From Eonycteris spelaea (taxonomy: Eukaryota > Chordata > Mammalia > Chiroptera > Pteropodidae), in contig PUFA01000530.1 in the NCBI GenBank assembly GCA_003508835.1, forward strand, positions 62,001-126,000: 64,000 nt of DNA. The letters run 5' to 3'. Of the stretch, positions 38,601 through 51,600 are shown in pieces; positions within the stretch are counted from its first letter, which is position 1, and the number at the start of each line of letters is the position of its first letter. The position numbers and the translations under genes were made by a program. The notes below the pieces were generated by a model, which saw only the letters and a list, made by a program, of their open reading frames with translations, made no database searches and was not told where the DNA came from.

Positions 38601-41600
38601 TTTATATAATATCAATGTCTCTCTTCCTCCTGGTCTCCCATCTTCAGAAACCCCTACTGCTTAAATATAATGTTCAGAATCAAACATCATATACAAGGTG
38701 TGGTATAAGCAATATAGATTTCATTGGAATATTCTCTCCATTGATTTAAAAGTAAATTACTGCTAGCCAGTATCAAACTATCAAAAGTATAGTTTAAAAT
38801 TCAGATTGCTGAACAAACATTCAGATCTTAATTGAATGATTCAAACCTAAATATGTTGATTTGGGATTCCTATTTTACTATAGAGACTCTTTTTTTTCTT
38901 CAAATCTCCAGCTGTAATTGTGGGTTTTATCTATTGCTCTTTTCAGTTCTATCACTTTTGTTTTATGTGTTTTGATGCCCTATTACTGCATGCATACATA
39001 TTTAGGCTTGTTATGTCTTCTTGATGAATTTAAATCTTTAGCATGGTTTAGTTCTCTTTTAACATGATATAGTCCTCTTTACCCATGGTGATACCCTGAA
39101 TGTTACATTGTGCAACTTTAACATAGCCATTCTGTCTTTGATTCATATTTGTGCAATATGTATTTCTTCATCTTTTTGCTTGTATTCTGGTTTTTTTTTT
39201 ACTTGAAGAAGATTTCTTTAGAAAGCATATAGTTAGACTTAGTTTTTATTTATGCATATAGTTAGACTTAGTTTTTATTTATTTATGCAATAGTAATCTC
39301 TTCCTTTTAATTAGAACATTTAGATAATTTACATTTAAAACAATTATCAATATGGGTAAGTTTAAATCTAACATTTTGCTATTTGTTTTCTCTTTGTCCA
39401 TCAGTTTCTGCCTTCTTTGGATTAATTGTGTATTATAATTTCATTTTATTTCCGTATTTGTTTATCAGCTATAGTTCTGTGGTGTGTGTCTGTATATGCA
39501 TGCATACATATGTTTATTCTATGATAGTGATTCTCTAATTTTTGTTTTGTGGTTTTCATAATGCTGTTAAGATGTAATTTGCCTATTTCACACTCACTCT
39601 TTTATAAGTGTACAGCAAAGTTTTCTGGAGTCTACATGATGTGTGATAAGGCCATTGCTCTAATGGTTATGAAATATATACATGTGTATTCATTTAAAAT
39701 TTTTCTGTTTTGACTCTCAGTATGATAATTATCCATAGATATTACCATGTAAGCAAAGCTTAAAGGGGTTCCCAATAACTTATAAAATTATAAAGGTATT
39801 TTTGGAGGGAAAATTTAAGAGTAATCAGTCCAACACTCTAGGGAACCTTACTACATAGCTTTGAAGCTCTATCTCTGTGTAGTACCTTTCTCTTCAGTAT
39901 TCTGTTCCACAAACTGTAGCTGTATTGTCTTCTCCCAACTTTAATATCTGCCTTCTCACCTCAGTATGACTGCTAGTTCTGCATTTCTTAGCACTATAGC
40001 CTAGAAACTTCATCAGGCATAAACTGTGACTATCATAGGACATACCTCATTTTTTCCCCTTTTCTCAAAAGTCACAATTCCCTGCCTATTGTCTGAAAAT
40101 CATTGCACCTTACAATTCTGTTATCTAGTTGCTTAGGGGTGGAGAACAATTTCTATAGTATTGAGAACTTTATGGGCAGAAATGAAAATCTGCCAAATTT
40201 TCTTTTTAGTCTAGAGAATACATGTTTTTGGAATTTTGAGCAGTACCTACTCATAGGTATTTTGTTTTCATGTCTGTATAATGTAGAATGTAACACCCAA
40301 TTAAATACTATATAGACACACCTACACCACCAGATATACACCCCCTATCCACACTTATCCATACTGATGCTTAATCTCACCTATGGCATTCCAATTCCCT
40401 CATGAAACTGAGGTAAAATGTCATACTGAGTACATGCAACATCATCTCATGCCTCTCTTTCTCTCTTCCAGGTCTTCAAAAGAATTGAAGTGTAGTAAAC
40501 ATTAATGAGGGTAACACTCACCTTCTCTATAACTACTCCATAGGACACTTTGCTGCAAAAGATGTGGCCTCTAGGGTCAAGAGTTTGAATGAGAATATGG
40601 AGTCTCTTCAGGCTCGAGCTGCTAGACGGCAAAATGATCTTGAGGCTAATGTCCAGTTCCAGCAGTACCTGGCTGATTTGCATGAAGCAGAAGCATGGAT
40701 TAGAGAGAAAGAACCTATTGTAGAAAACACTAACTATGGGGCTGATGAAGAAGCAGCTGGGGTAAGGCAAACATGATGATAGAAATTATCTAGTATTTAC
40801 CAAATAGTACCAAATTAGATTGTGGGACAGTTACAGGTTCTGCTAGATTATTTGGAGGTTCCAGAATGATAACCTTTGGACTTCACTTGCTAGAATACCT
40901 TCAGTGTTGGCAGAGATCCAAAAATACATTTTCCTAATCCCACAGAAACCCATAGATTCCCTAGAGATTATCTAAACTCAGAAAGGCATGATCAGAGATC
41001 CATACCTGTCTTGGTCCCAAACCAGTCATGGTTTTAAGATACAGTCATCTTAAATACTTTATTAAAATAAAATCAGGCAGACATATGGGAGCAAGGAGAA
41101 AATCAAAGGTTATATTATCTTTTATATCTATTTCTTTGTTTTATTTATTCTCCTGTGGGAATACAGTATAGTATTTCACAAACTTTCAGGACTAGAAATA
41201 ATTGAGATGAGCATCTAAAGTTGTGCTGTTTCATCCTACAAAGTAACACTATCAGCAGCACCCTCTTTCAGCTGCAATGTGTGTTCCTAAAATGCTCATG
41301 CCCTTTTCACTTCATGTTGAGTGAAACAAATATACTGAAACTGTTATTAATTTTTTAACTTCTATTTTCTTAATACTTAAAATTTAGGGTTAAGTCTACA
41401 TTAAATAGAAAGTGTATTTTTTCCCCCCAGGAATTAAGATAGACAGAAAACCTTAAAATTATGCTTGAAACATTCCCTCCAGGATGCTTACTGTTCTTCC
41501 TGTTTTGCTTCCAATAATCTTTCCATCAACAAATCCAGGCTCTTCTAAAGAAGCATGAGGCCTTCCTAGTGGATCTTAATGCATTTGGAAAGAGTATGCA

Positions 41601-44600
41601 AGCTCTACGAGATCAGGCAGAAGTCTGCCAGGTAAGAATAACTTAGATGACAAGAATCATGATTTTCACAACAGAGCAAAATAAATTCTCTTTATTACTG
41701 TTTTTCTTTTTCTATAACACAGGAAACAATTACAAAGAAAATAATAAGTTCTATGATTCTTATATGCAAGATTGTAGCATCTTTGTAACATCTACAGAAG
41801 TTTAGTCCACAAGAATTTCTAGATAAGTGTTGTTTTTTGGTTTCCTCTTTTCTTCCTTTTATACTTTTAATCTTCTTTAACATTTCATTTAATTGCATTT
41901 CTCCTTCTTGATAGATATGTAGTTATTGCTATATTATTCTTTACATTTTTTCGTCTTCTTCCTCCTTCTCCTCCTCCTTCCTCTTCTTCTTCTAGAAATC
42001 TCTTTAACGTTTCTTGTTATACTGTTTTGGTGGTAATAAACTCCTTTAGCTTTGTCGTATCCGGAAAGCTCTTTATCTGTCCTTCATTTTTAAATGATAA
42101 CTTTACTGGGAAGAGTAATCTTGGTTGTAGGTCCTTGCTTTTCATCTCTTTGAATATGTTGTGCTAATCCCTCTGGCCTTAAAATTTCTGTTGATAAATC
42201 AGCTGACAGTTTTATGGGAGTTCATTGTAGGTAACTGCTTTTCTCTTGCTGCTTTTAACATTATTTGCCATTATTAACCTTTGGAATTTTAATTATGATG
42301 TGTCTTGGTGGGGTCCTGGGTTAATTTTATTTATGACTCTCTGTACGTCTTGGTTTTTTATGATTATTTTCTTTCAGGTTAGGAAAGTTTTCCATCCTTA
42401 TTTCTTGAAATAGGTTTTCAGTCCTGTGATTTCTTTCTTTTCTCCTTCTGGTTCACCTATAACATGAATATTGTTACACTTGATTTTGCCCCAGAGGTCT
42501 CTTAAACTTTCCTTTTTTAATTCCTTTTTTTCTATTTTGCTGTTTTAATTGAGTGTTTTCTGCCACTTTATCTTCCAAGTAGCTGATTCAATTGTATCCT
42601 CTGTTTTATCTAATCTACTTTTGATTCCTCTAATATATTTTTATTTCAATTTAGTATTATTCATTTCTGACTAGTTCTTTTTTATATTTTCTATTTCCAT
42701 GTTTATGTTTTTATCTCTTTCTTGAAGTTCTCACTGACATCAATGAGCATCCTTATTACCAGTGTTTCGAACTCTGCATCTGGTTTAGTTCCATTTTGTT
42801 TAGTTCTTTTTCTGGAACTTTATTCTGTTTTTCAATTTAGGACATGTTTTTATCTCTCCCCATTTTGGCTGCCTGCCTGTGTTTGTTTCTGTGTAATAGG
42901 TAGGGCTGCTATGTCTCCCAGTCTTATGTAGTGTGGCCTTATGTAGTAGGTGTTCTGTAGGGCCCAGTGGTGCAATCTCCTTGGTCAACTGGGCCAGGTG
43001 TTCTAGGCGTGTCCCTTCTGTGGGGTGTGTGTGTCCTCCCATTGTAGTTGAGTCTTGGTTTCTATTTGCACACCAATGGGAGGGACTGACCCTGAGGCTG
43101 AATGATTGTTAGGACTGAACACAGTGGGGGACTTGCTGTGCAGGTGCTGATCCTAAAGAATTGGATTTACTTTAGCAACACTTGGGTGCCTGACCAGTGT
43201 GCCCTCTGGGGTATGTCATTTGTCAAGGTGGTTGTGGGTACTCTGATGTGGTCCAAAGCTGACCACCAGGTATATTGGTTCTGGGGCTTTTGGGAGGGGC
43301 TCTGGTGCAGGCCAAGTTCTGCCACTGCCTGAACCCTACCTGAGAGCACTTAGTATAAGCTACAAAGTTATCTGCAGATGGTTCAGGCAGTGGCAGAACT
43401 TGGCGTGCATCAGGTTTGGAGCTGCTTAGCAAGAGGTAAGGGGCATGCTGAGATCAGATGCTGCTTGTTTGAGGCTTGTGAACATTTGAGAGATTTTAGG
43501 AACGTCTTTAGATGAGACAAGAGCAGGCTTTGTATGGAAAAGCCAATGTAAGTGGCTTGAGTTGGCCTGCAGGTTGTGTAAAGTGGGGTCTCAGGGAATC
43601 GCTAGGGAAGGGTGAATGGGGTAAACAGTGTTAGCCAGATTATTGGGATCTCAGATACGGTGCCTGCTTATGTGGGAAGGCTGGGTCATGAGAGGGCTTA
43701 ACAAAAAAACAATGGATTCAGCCTTCATTTCTGTCTGGGATGAAGCTGCTCCTCTAACCCTTCCCCTGAAGCTAAACAATTTAGATCCTCCTGTATGTTT
43801 GTAGCACTTTTTCAGCTGTTCCCTCAGTGCTGGAGATTAGAGCAAGAGAGTCCTTCAGTGAGTAAGTTTGTGTGTGGGTTCTTTAAGAGGAATGCCTGAG
43901 ACACCAGCAACCTTTGGTCTCACTTGGCAACATCTCTGCTGGTTTCACCAGAAGTTATGGGGACTTCTTTCCCTGGCACTGGAATCCCAGGCTGGGGAGC
44001 CTTGTGTGGGGATGGGACTCTTCACTCCTCAGAGGGTTACCTCTGCACACAAGATATCCTTCCCAATTTTTAACTGCCACACGTGGGTTTGGGACCAGCC
44101 TGTGCTACATTCTCCTCTCCTACCAGTCTCATTTTGGCTTCTTTTGCATGTCCTTAGTTGTAAAATTTCTGTTCAGCTAGACTTCAGGTACTTCTTCATG
44201 ATGGTTGTTATGTAGTTTAGTTGTAATTTTGAGGTGGGAGGAGGTGAGCATAGTCTTGCCTACTCTGCCATCTTAACTGGAAACCCTTATTTTTCTTCTT
44301 GCTTTCTTTCCTTCCTTCCATCTTTAGTTTTTAAACCAACATATATTCAATGTTTACCATGTGAAAACATGAATAAAAGTTAATCTTGATTTGTAGGAAA
44401 ATTATGGTGTGTCAGGGGTTCAGATATTTAAACAAGTAAGTGCATATAATAGATAATGAACAGGAAAGTGATTTCAAAAGGAGTATACTATTTTCTTGAA
44501 ATAAGAGCATTGAAATATTTAAAACTGACCTTGTTAACAAAAAAGGGGTTTACTGTGCAAACAAGGAGGAGAAGAACCTATCTAGTCAATAAGCTATGAG

Positions 44601-47600
44601 AGCAAATAAACCAGAGCACAAAATAATCAAGTGTATTTGAAAGATGAGAAATGTAAATGGTTGAGAATGTGAGAACAGTTAGGATGGAAGAAAAAGGAGT
44701 GCTCTGAAAAATGATGAAGCTGGAAACAACTAAATGATATAAGTATATCCTGTGTGAAGTAGAAGGGGAGGAAAAGAAAAAAAAATTACATTCATGGAAT
44801 TCCTTCTACTGAGAATCTCTGAATTCATATATTGGAGTATACAAAAGATATAGACTCATCATGTCAAATCAATATATATTGGCAAAGCTTCAGTATTGTG
44901 ACTTCACCAAGCTGTGAGCAGTGGCTGCCTAAACAATATCAGATGGATTTATACATTGTGTGTTATGAGGAAACATAGTACTTGAAGAATATAAAATCAG
45001 AGAAATCTGTAAGGGGAGGTACATCTTCAGCTCCAGTCTGAAGGTATAGGTCATTATGCATGGAGGGGTTGGTGTTCTATTTTGTTAATTCTCTCAGAGC
45101 TATGATATTTGCTGAAAGTAAAATTGAGAGGCTACCTTAAAAACAAGTTGCCTTCTAAAGAGAGATACAAGATATTTCATCTAAGTTCATGATCTCAATT
45201 TTTAAAATTCTGTGTCCCTTTTTTGTGTTTTAGATAATCCATGTCTAAAAAGAAAATTCACTGTTTCTTTATACAATAATTTACAGGTCAAGGAGTTGGA
45301 AGGATTATTAGTGGAGGCGTAGGTAATGAAGAAAGTGATGAAAGATAGTGGGTCTTTAACTTTCTTAAACAATATTCTGACATGTTGACTTGTATAATCC
45401 TTTATTACCTGCTTTGAGAACTGATGGCTTAGAGACTTTAATATTTTTCCAACGAACTACATACTCATTTGCTCACTCTGTGTTCATATTGCCCAAGCTG
45501 CCTATCTTCTGAGAAGTGTTAGGGTGCAGCAATATCTCTGAAAGTGGCATGTGATGATTTCTCAGTTATTGGCAACCATGCAAGTGGCTCTAGCCAGAGT
45601 CTCCTCTCATCTCTCAGGCCCAAGGACAGCCTCCCACTGTTAGGTTCTACAGAAAGATATTTCCAATAAGTGTCTTAATAGTCTGCTTCCTGTTTTTGTT
45701 TAGCAACAACAGGCTGCACCAGTGGAGAGAGTGGCTCGAGAAGAGAGGGTTGTGGCTTTATATGACTTCCAGGCCCGCAGCCCTCGAGAAGTCACATTGA
45801 AGAAAGATGATGTCTTAATTCTGCTCAGTTCCATCAACAAGGTGAATGTTCCTTCAAATCGTTTCCCCATCAACAAAATGGTTCTTCCAAAGTCATTTCC
45901 CAGACTAGCCAGATATCCAACATTTTCTGTTGTCTCTCTTAAATAACCATAATTTGTTGAAAGTACCTTTCCTCCAGATATTGTCTAGGATGTTGTACAT
46001 ATTTGAATTATAATATTAATTACAGTTAACAAAATGAAGACTCAAAGATCTTAAGTAATTAGCCCCATAACATTCAAGCTATGAATGGCAGTTCTATAAC
46101 ATATACATATATTACAGGATTAAATTGTCCCTTTCTTTGATCTCTTTACTTGTTTCTCTTCTGTGCCAATATTCCTAGTGATGAAACAATTGTAGCTGAA
46201 GTTAGGAGGAGGGCGATTGAAGAGAAGTCTTTGTCAATCTGCTTATCTTTGGATCTTATTCTTGTGAGGATGGTGACAAAATATTGAGTGCAATTTTAAA
46301 TATGTATTTTTATAAAAGCTCAAGTATTTTTTTTCTATTCTAATACTTAATCTTCTAAATAATTAGGAAGGGAAGGATATAGTTTGAAATATTGTTACTC
46401 TGAGGGAAAGGAAAATTTTAGAGAGGCAAGATGTTTCATTATTAAGGAAATTGTGTACCAATCCCTCTTTCTCTTTGCTTAATCTTCATTTCACCGCATT
46501 ATTCTCTGAAGAGATTAAATCCAAAGTACTTATCACAGCTCCATACCCAAAACACTTTTTGGGGATAAAGGTGACAATTAAGTATATAGCATTCACATAA
46601 GTGAATTTCAGGGCAATACAATTCTTAGGCATTCTGGGAGAAGGATAAGGTGAAAGTTCTTGTACAATATTGTCATATACAAGCGCTCTACTACTAACGA
46701 GCCAAGTTTGATTCTGCTTTTGTAGTTTTTTTTTTTTTTTGCTTGCTTGTTTGTTTTGTTTTGTTTTCTTTTTATTCCTTGTGGACAAAATGCCCCTAAT
46801 TAGGAGAACTATTTTTAGTTTTTGCAAATCTTGTCAAAGTTAAAGGCCTAACATCAACTATGTCAGATTCCTTGATTTCAGAGGCTTATCTATGAAATTC
46901 TTGCAACTCCATATTTATGTTCTTCATAATACCTGAAAATTATATGTCTCCAAAAAATGATGGGTTTGCTTTTTTTGGCTATCAGCCTGTGCTTATGCTT
47001 AGAGATTTAGGAGAGTTGAAGTCTCTCTTATTTGTGGTTTTTCCAAGAACTAAAGAAAGAGTTGGGATCTGTTCTCTCTTAGGACTGGTGGAAAGTGGAA
47101 GCTGACGATCACCAGGGTTTTGTGCCTGCTGTATACATCAGGAAACTGGCCCATGATGAGTTTCCTATGCTTCCACAGCAGCGGCAAGAAGAACCAGTCA
47201 ACATCACTGAGTGCCAGGAACAGATTGAGAACCAGTAAGTTCTTGAGCCTGGAGAACTAGATAGGTGTTTGGCCAAACATTTCCTATTAGCCAGAGTCAC
47301 TTCTGTTAGTTTAAAGATGCCTTGAAAAGTCACAAATGTTAAGAGTTGCAAGTAAACTTAGAGTCCTTCAAATATTTTACTTTTTATTTAAGGAAAGGGA
47401 GGCCCAGTGCCGTTAAGTCAATCACCCAAAGTTGACACTTAATAGAGTCATGTCTTCTGACTCCCTGCCCAGCGTTCTTTCAAGGTTATCTAAAGATCTT
47501 CTGACTTTCGTATGCATTTTGTTTACTATTCCAGGCTGCTTCATATCCAGTTGTCAGCAGGCATGCCAAAATTTCTGTAGAAATTTTGTAGGATGTTGCC

Positions 47601-48582
47601 AGTAACACTATTGGAACTTTGACATTTTTATTATTTTTAAATGGAACATTCTGAGTTTATCTCTCTGTTCTCAATGCTATTTTTCTTATATTTTTATTTC
47701 CTCCTCTCCTTTCCTGTTCTTCTTTTGATTTCTCTCTCTTTTTTTTTGTTTCTTTCATTCTCTTTCTCACCTGACCTCTACTCTTTTTTGTTTTCTCCAT
47801 CTGTTATTCCACATTTCCCATTCTCTTCATTTATCCACTTAGGTACCACTTCCCTCCTTGATCGAGCAGAAGAACGCAGGCGTCGTCTATTGCAATGTTA
47901 CAATGAGTTTCTGTTGGCCTATGAGGCAGAGGACATGCTGGACTGGATCCGAGATAAAAAAGCAGAAAACACTGGGGTAGATCTAGATGATGTTTGGGAG
48001 CTGCAAAAAAAGTTTGATGAGTTCCAAACGGTGAGAAAGAGGGACCACTTTCTTTAGACAGTTTTTTTTTTTGAGGGTTATCATTGTTTTCTTTTATCTC
48101 ACATCTCCTAAGTAAGTCTTTAATTTCACATTTGTTAAATATTCTCCCCAAAGCCACTGAGGTTCCAAATTTTACAACTTTCTTTGGTATTGTAGGTGCA
48201 AGGAAAATTCAGAGGGAAGTAACTACCTTAATTTTATAGCCTGCAGTTTCTGCTACCTCCAAGTACTGCAGGGAGTGCTGATCTTTCTGAATTTTTCAAA
48301 ACTTGCTCTATATTATACTGTGTTCCTGATGCCCAGGTTGAGATGTGGTGTTTTTGGACTCTATGGAAAGTCTAATTATGGGGTAGAGTTGGATGGGAAG
48401 ATGGGAAGGACAACCTGAATTTACAGCTAGAAAGTTTCTAAGTTTCTGCCTACATAAAACCCTTCCATTCTCCTTTATTCTCTAACTCATATTATCATTT
48501 TAATTGAGTGAGAATAACCTCTCCTTTTTTTCTACTTGTAGTTTCCATATGGAATTCAAAGTGATGTAAACAGATTAGATAA

Positions 48583-48647
<65 letters not shown>

Positions 48648-51600
48648 AGATTATGTTTTATTTGGGGGACTATATAAAGAGAAAAGTGAAAGAAAGGGAA
48701 ATAAGTACAACTATAAAAGAATACCAGGAATGACATTTTCATGGGAAAACTTATTGATAGGTTATTGTATAATATAATGAACAATGTCATCACTGTAGAC
48801 ATTGTGATGAGCTTCCTAGAGTTGTTTCTTACAGCATACTTTAATATAAGCAGGTTGCAACTCGGTCAAGGAAATTCTGTAAAAGGTGGAGAAGTTTATA
48901 TCAGTAGGAAGAATATTATATGTTTCAAATATAGATTGCTTTGTTGGTGTTATTTAATTTAGGAAAAACATTCTTAAAAATCTAAGAAAGAGAAATTTAC
49001 CTTATCTTCTCCCAATAGTTATATAGATTTGGTTTACATTTAGATCAAGATCATTTGAAGTTTATTATTAAATATGGTGTGAAATACAGCTCAATCTTAT
49101 TTTTTCCCAAATGGCTAACCAATTGTTCTAGCATCCTTTAGTATAAAGTCCATTTTGCCCAGTGATTTAAGTTGTTAACTTTATCATATAATAAACTTCC
49201 ATATGTTTAAAATTATTTGTTTTTCCTATGATAGACTTGATAGACTATGAAAGACTTGCCTGTCTGTTTATGTGTTAGCACCACACTGTTCTAATAATAG
49301 AAGTTTCATAGTATGTTTTAAATGTCTTATAGGGAACAGCTTTCTAACTATGAATTCAAATTCAAGTTCACTAAATGCACTAAAAGAAAAGATTGATATA
49401 TCTAATTAAAACAAAATTGTGGTTTTTGCATGACAAATATCACTATAAACAAAGTCATGAGACAATCAACACATTAGGAGGAAATATTTGCAAGACATTA
49501 CAGATAAAGAGCTAATATGCCAGTATGTAAGTAATTTGAAATTTAAGGAAAGATATAACAAAGAAAAACTGACAAAAAGTAATAACAGAGACATTTATCG
49601 TATAAATCTAAGCAAATGGTTGTACTCCATGCTTCAGATACACACTAGCTCCCTTGTCAATTATTGACAGTCACGGGTATCAGGGAATATTAAAGATATT
49701 CTTCTTAGTGACAGATTGGAGGAAGGCAGCTCATTGTACATTGAAGAGAAGGTTAGAAATATGTTTTAATACTTAGCCAAGTTAAGGCAAAGATGCGCAG
49801 GCAAGTATGGAAGATTCTCAAAAAGGTGATTTACACAGCTTTGGGAAAATTTTCTCAACTAGGATTTGAAAACCAATGAACCTCGACTGAGGGATATCAA
49901 CAAGGTGGCTGATGATCTTCTATTCGAAGAGCTTTTAACACCAGAAGGAGCTCAGATACAGCAGGTAACTAAGGTTCCTTTTATTTCTCTTCACTACCAG
50001 GTTGAGCTTTAGGAGTCATTATTTCACTTAAATATACTCGACTTTATATTACACAGATCAGCTAAGACAAGCGGAAAGTAATGAAAGTATAGAGCTGACT
50101 ATAGAAAAGATCAAAGATAATAGTTCAAATAGTCTAGCCATTTGAACTGATCTGAAATCTTTAAATTGCAACACATACTCACCTCTCTCTAGTCAATACA
50201 GATATAAGAATTTCAATGCTCAAATACATGAATACAAAGAAAATGCAGATAAAAGAGCTATAATAGTAGAAGGTAAATCAAGGAAACTGACTGGAAAAGA
50301 TAAGCCCTGATAAAGTCCAATGAAAAAAGGAAAATAATATTGTCAGTAGAGACCTGATTCAGATTCGGTCCTATGGTTCTGTAAAATATCTAATCAATAT
50401 TAATGGAATATCTAATCCAGCTCTCTGGGTTGTCATAAACCAGTGAATATGAGTTCTCTGTTGCTTTTTGTGGTGGTGTATAAGAAGTTAAAATGAAAAA
50501 AAAAAGATTGTTCATAAGAACAATTTACTTATGCTCTATATAAAATAGGACTCTAAGAGTCTACTTTGTTTCATCAATTCAGGATGCTGAAAGATATTCT
50601 ATTTTTCCTAGAGAAATATAGTAACTTCAAACTACCAATTCAATATTTTCCACTTATTTTTCAGAGATTGTCATATAATCTCTGTGGCAACAAACATCAA
50701 TTACCACTCTAGGGTCAATAGTTCCATCTGGAAACATCAGTTTGGGAAGAAAAGTGGTTCTTTTCTTAATTGCACTGATATCAATGAGGCCAAAACTCAA
50801 GCTACCTAAGAAAGAAAGAAACCTATGCAATTTCTAAGGGGGATAATATAAAATCAACCATGATTTAAACCCTATCTAGTCTTCAGACACCACTAAGTAA
50901 TCTAAGTCAGCTTCCTAGTTAAAGTCTAGTATATCTGCCTCTTTTAGGAGCTGAATGCTCGCTGGAGCTCCTTGCAGAAGCTTGCAGAAGAACAGCGTCA
51001 GCTGCTGGGCAGTGCCCACGCTGTTCAAATGTTTCACAGGTGAGAATTTTAACCTTAAAATGTACTGCTGTTCTAGAACCCACTCAAAAAATTCCAAGTC
51101 TAGTTACTATAATAGAACCATAGCTATTACTATAACCCTTCTTTCTGAGACAAGGATAATAGAAGGTGAGGTGTTTCAGTAGTAGACTCCTCATTTGTAG
51201 CATAGAATACTCCCAGACAGCAAATTTCAATTTTTTAGTGACTAAGTTGGGCCCTGGTACACAATTAGCTATATATATGATAGTAAACAAAACAAAGTAG
51301 AAACAAGTGGTTTAAGCAACTATATTTTTGGAACTAAAAGTAGATAATAGAGAATCACAGATATCACAGTTACTTTAACTATTGATTCAACCATTTGTTA
51401 TGTCTGATTTCCAAATCTGTCTACACACATGCAACTAACTGAATAAACAAATAAATGAACAAAAATAGGAAACAAAACACCTTTACTGTGTATAAATGTA
51501 GTTTTAAACATATGGAGAAGGGAAAACTGAAATGCAGATGGTTCTGGTTGTTTAGAATGGCTTTAGATGGAATGTCATGAAATATGATAGTTAAGCGTGT

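Larger units (their letters stand above)
38189..40543 (+). other. SPTA1: SPTA1 intron 18
   Basis: gtatgt...atag. Contains an old antisense L1 piece, a 29-bp tandem duplication and a poly-A run (38,359-38,373). Confidence 0.8.
48031..49862 (+). other. SPTA1: SPTA1 intron 23
   Basis: gtgaga...ctag. Contains a (GA)n tract and an old inverted L1 pair. Confidence 0.8.

Noticed and set aside
43868..44215. 115-codon frame in intron 20
   Set aside because: It is antisense L1 5'UTR with no domain.
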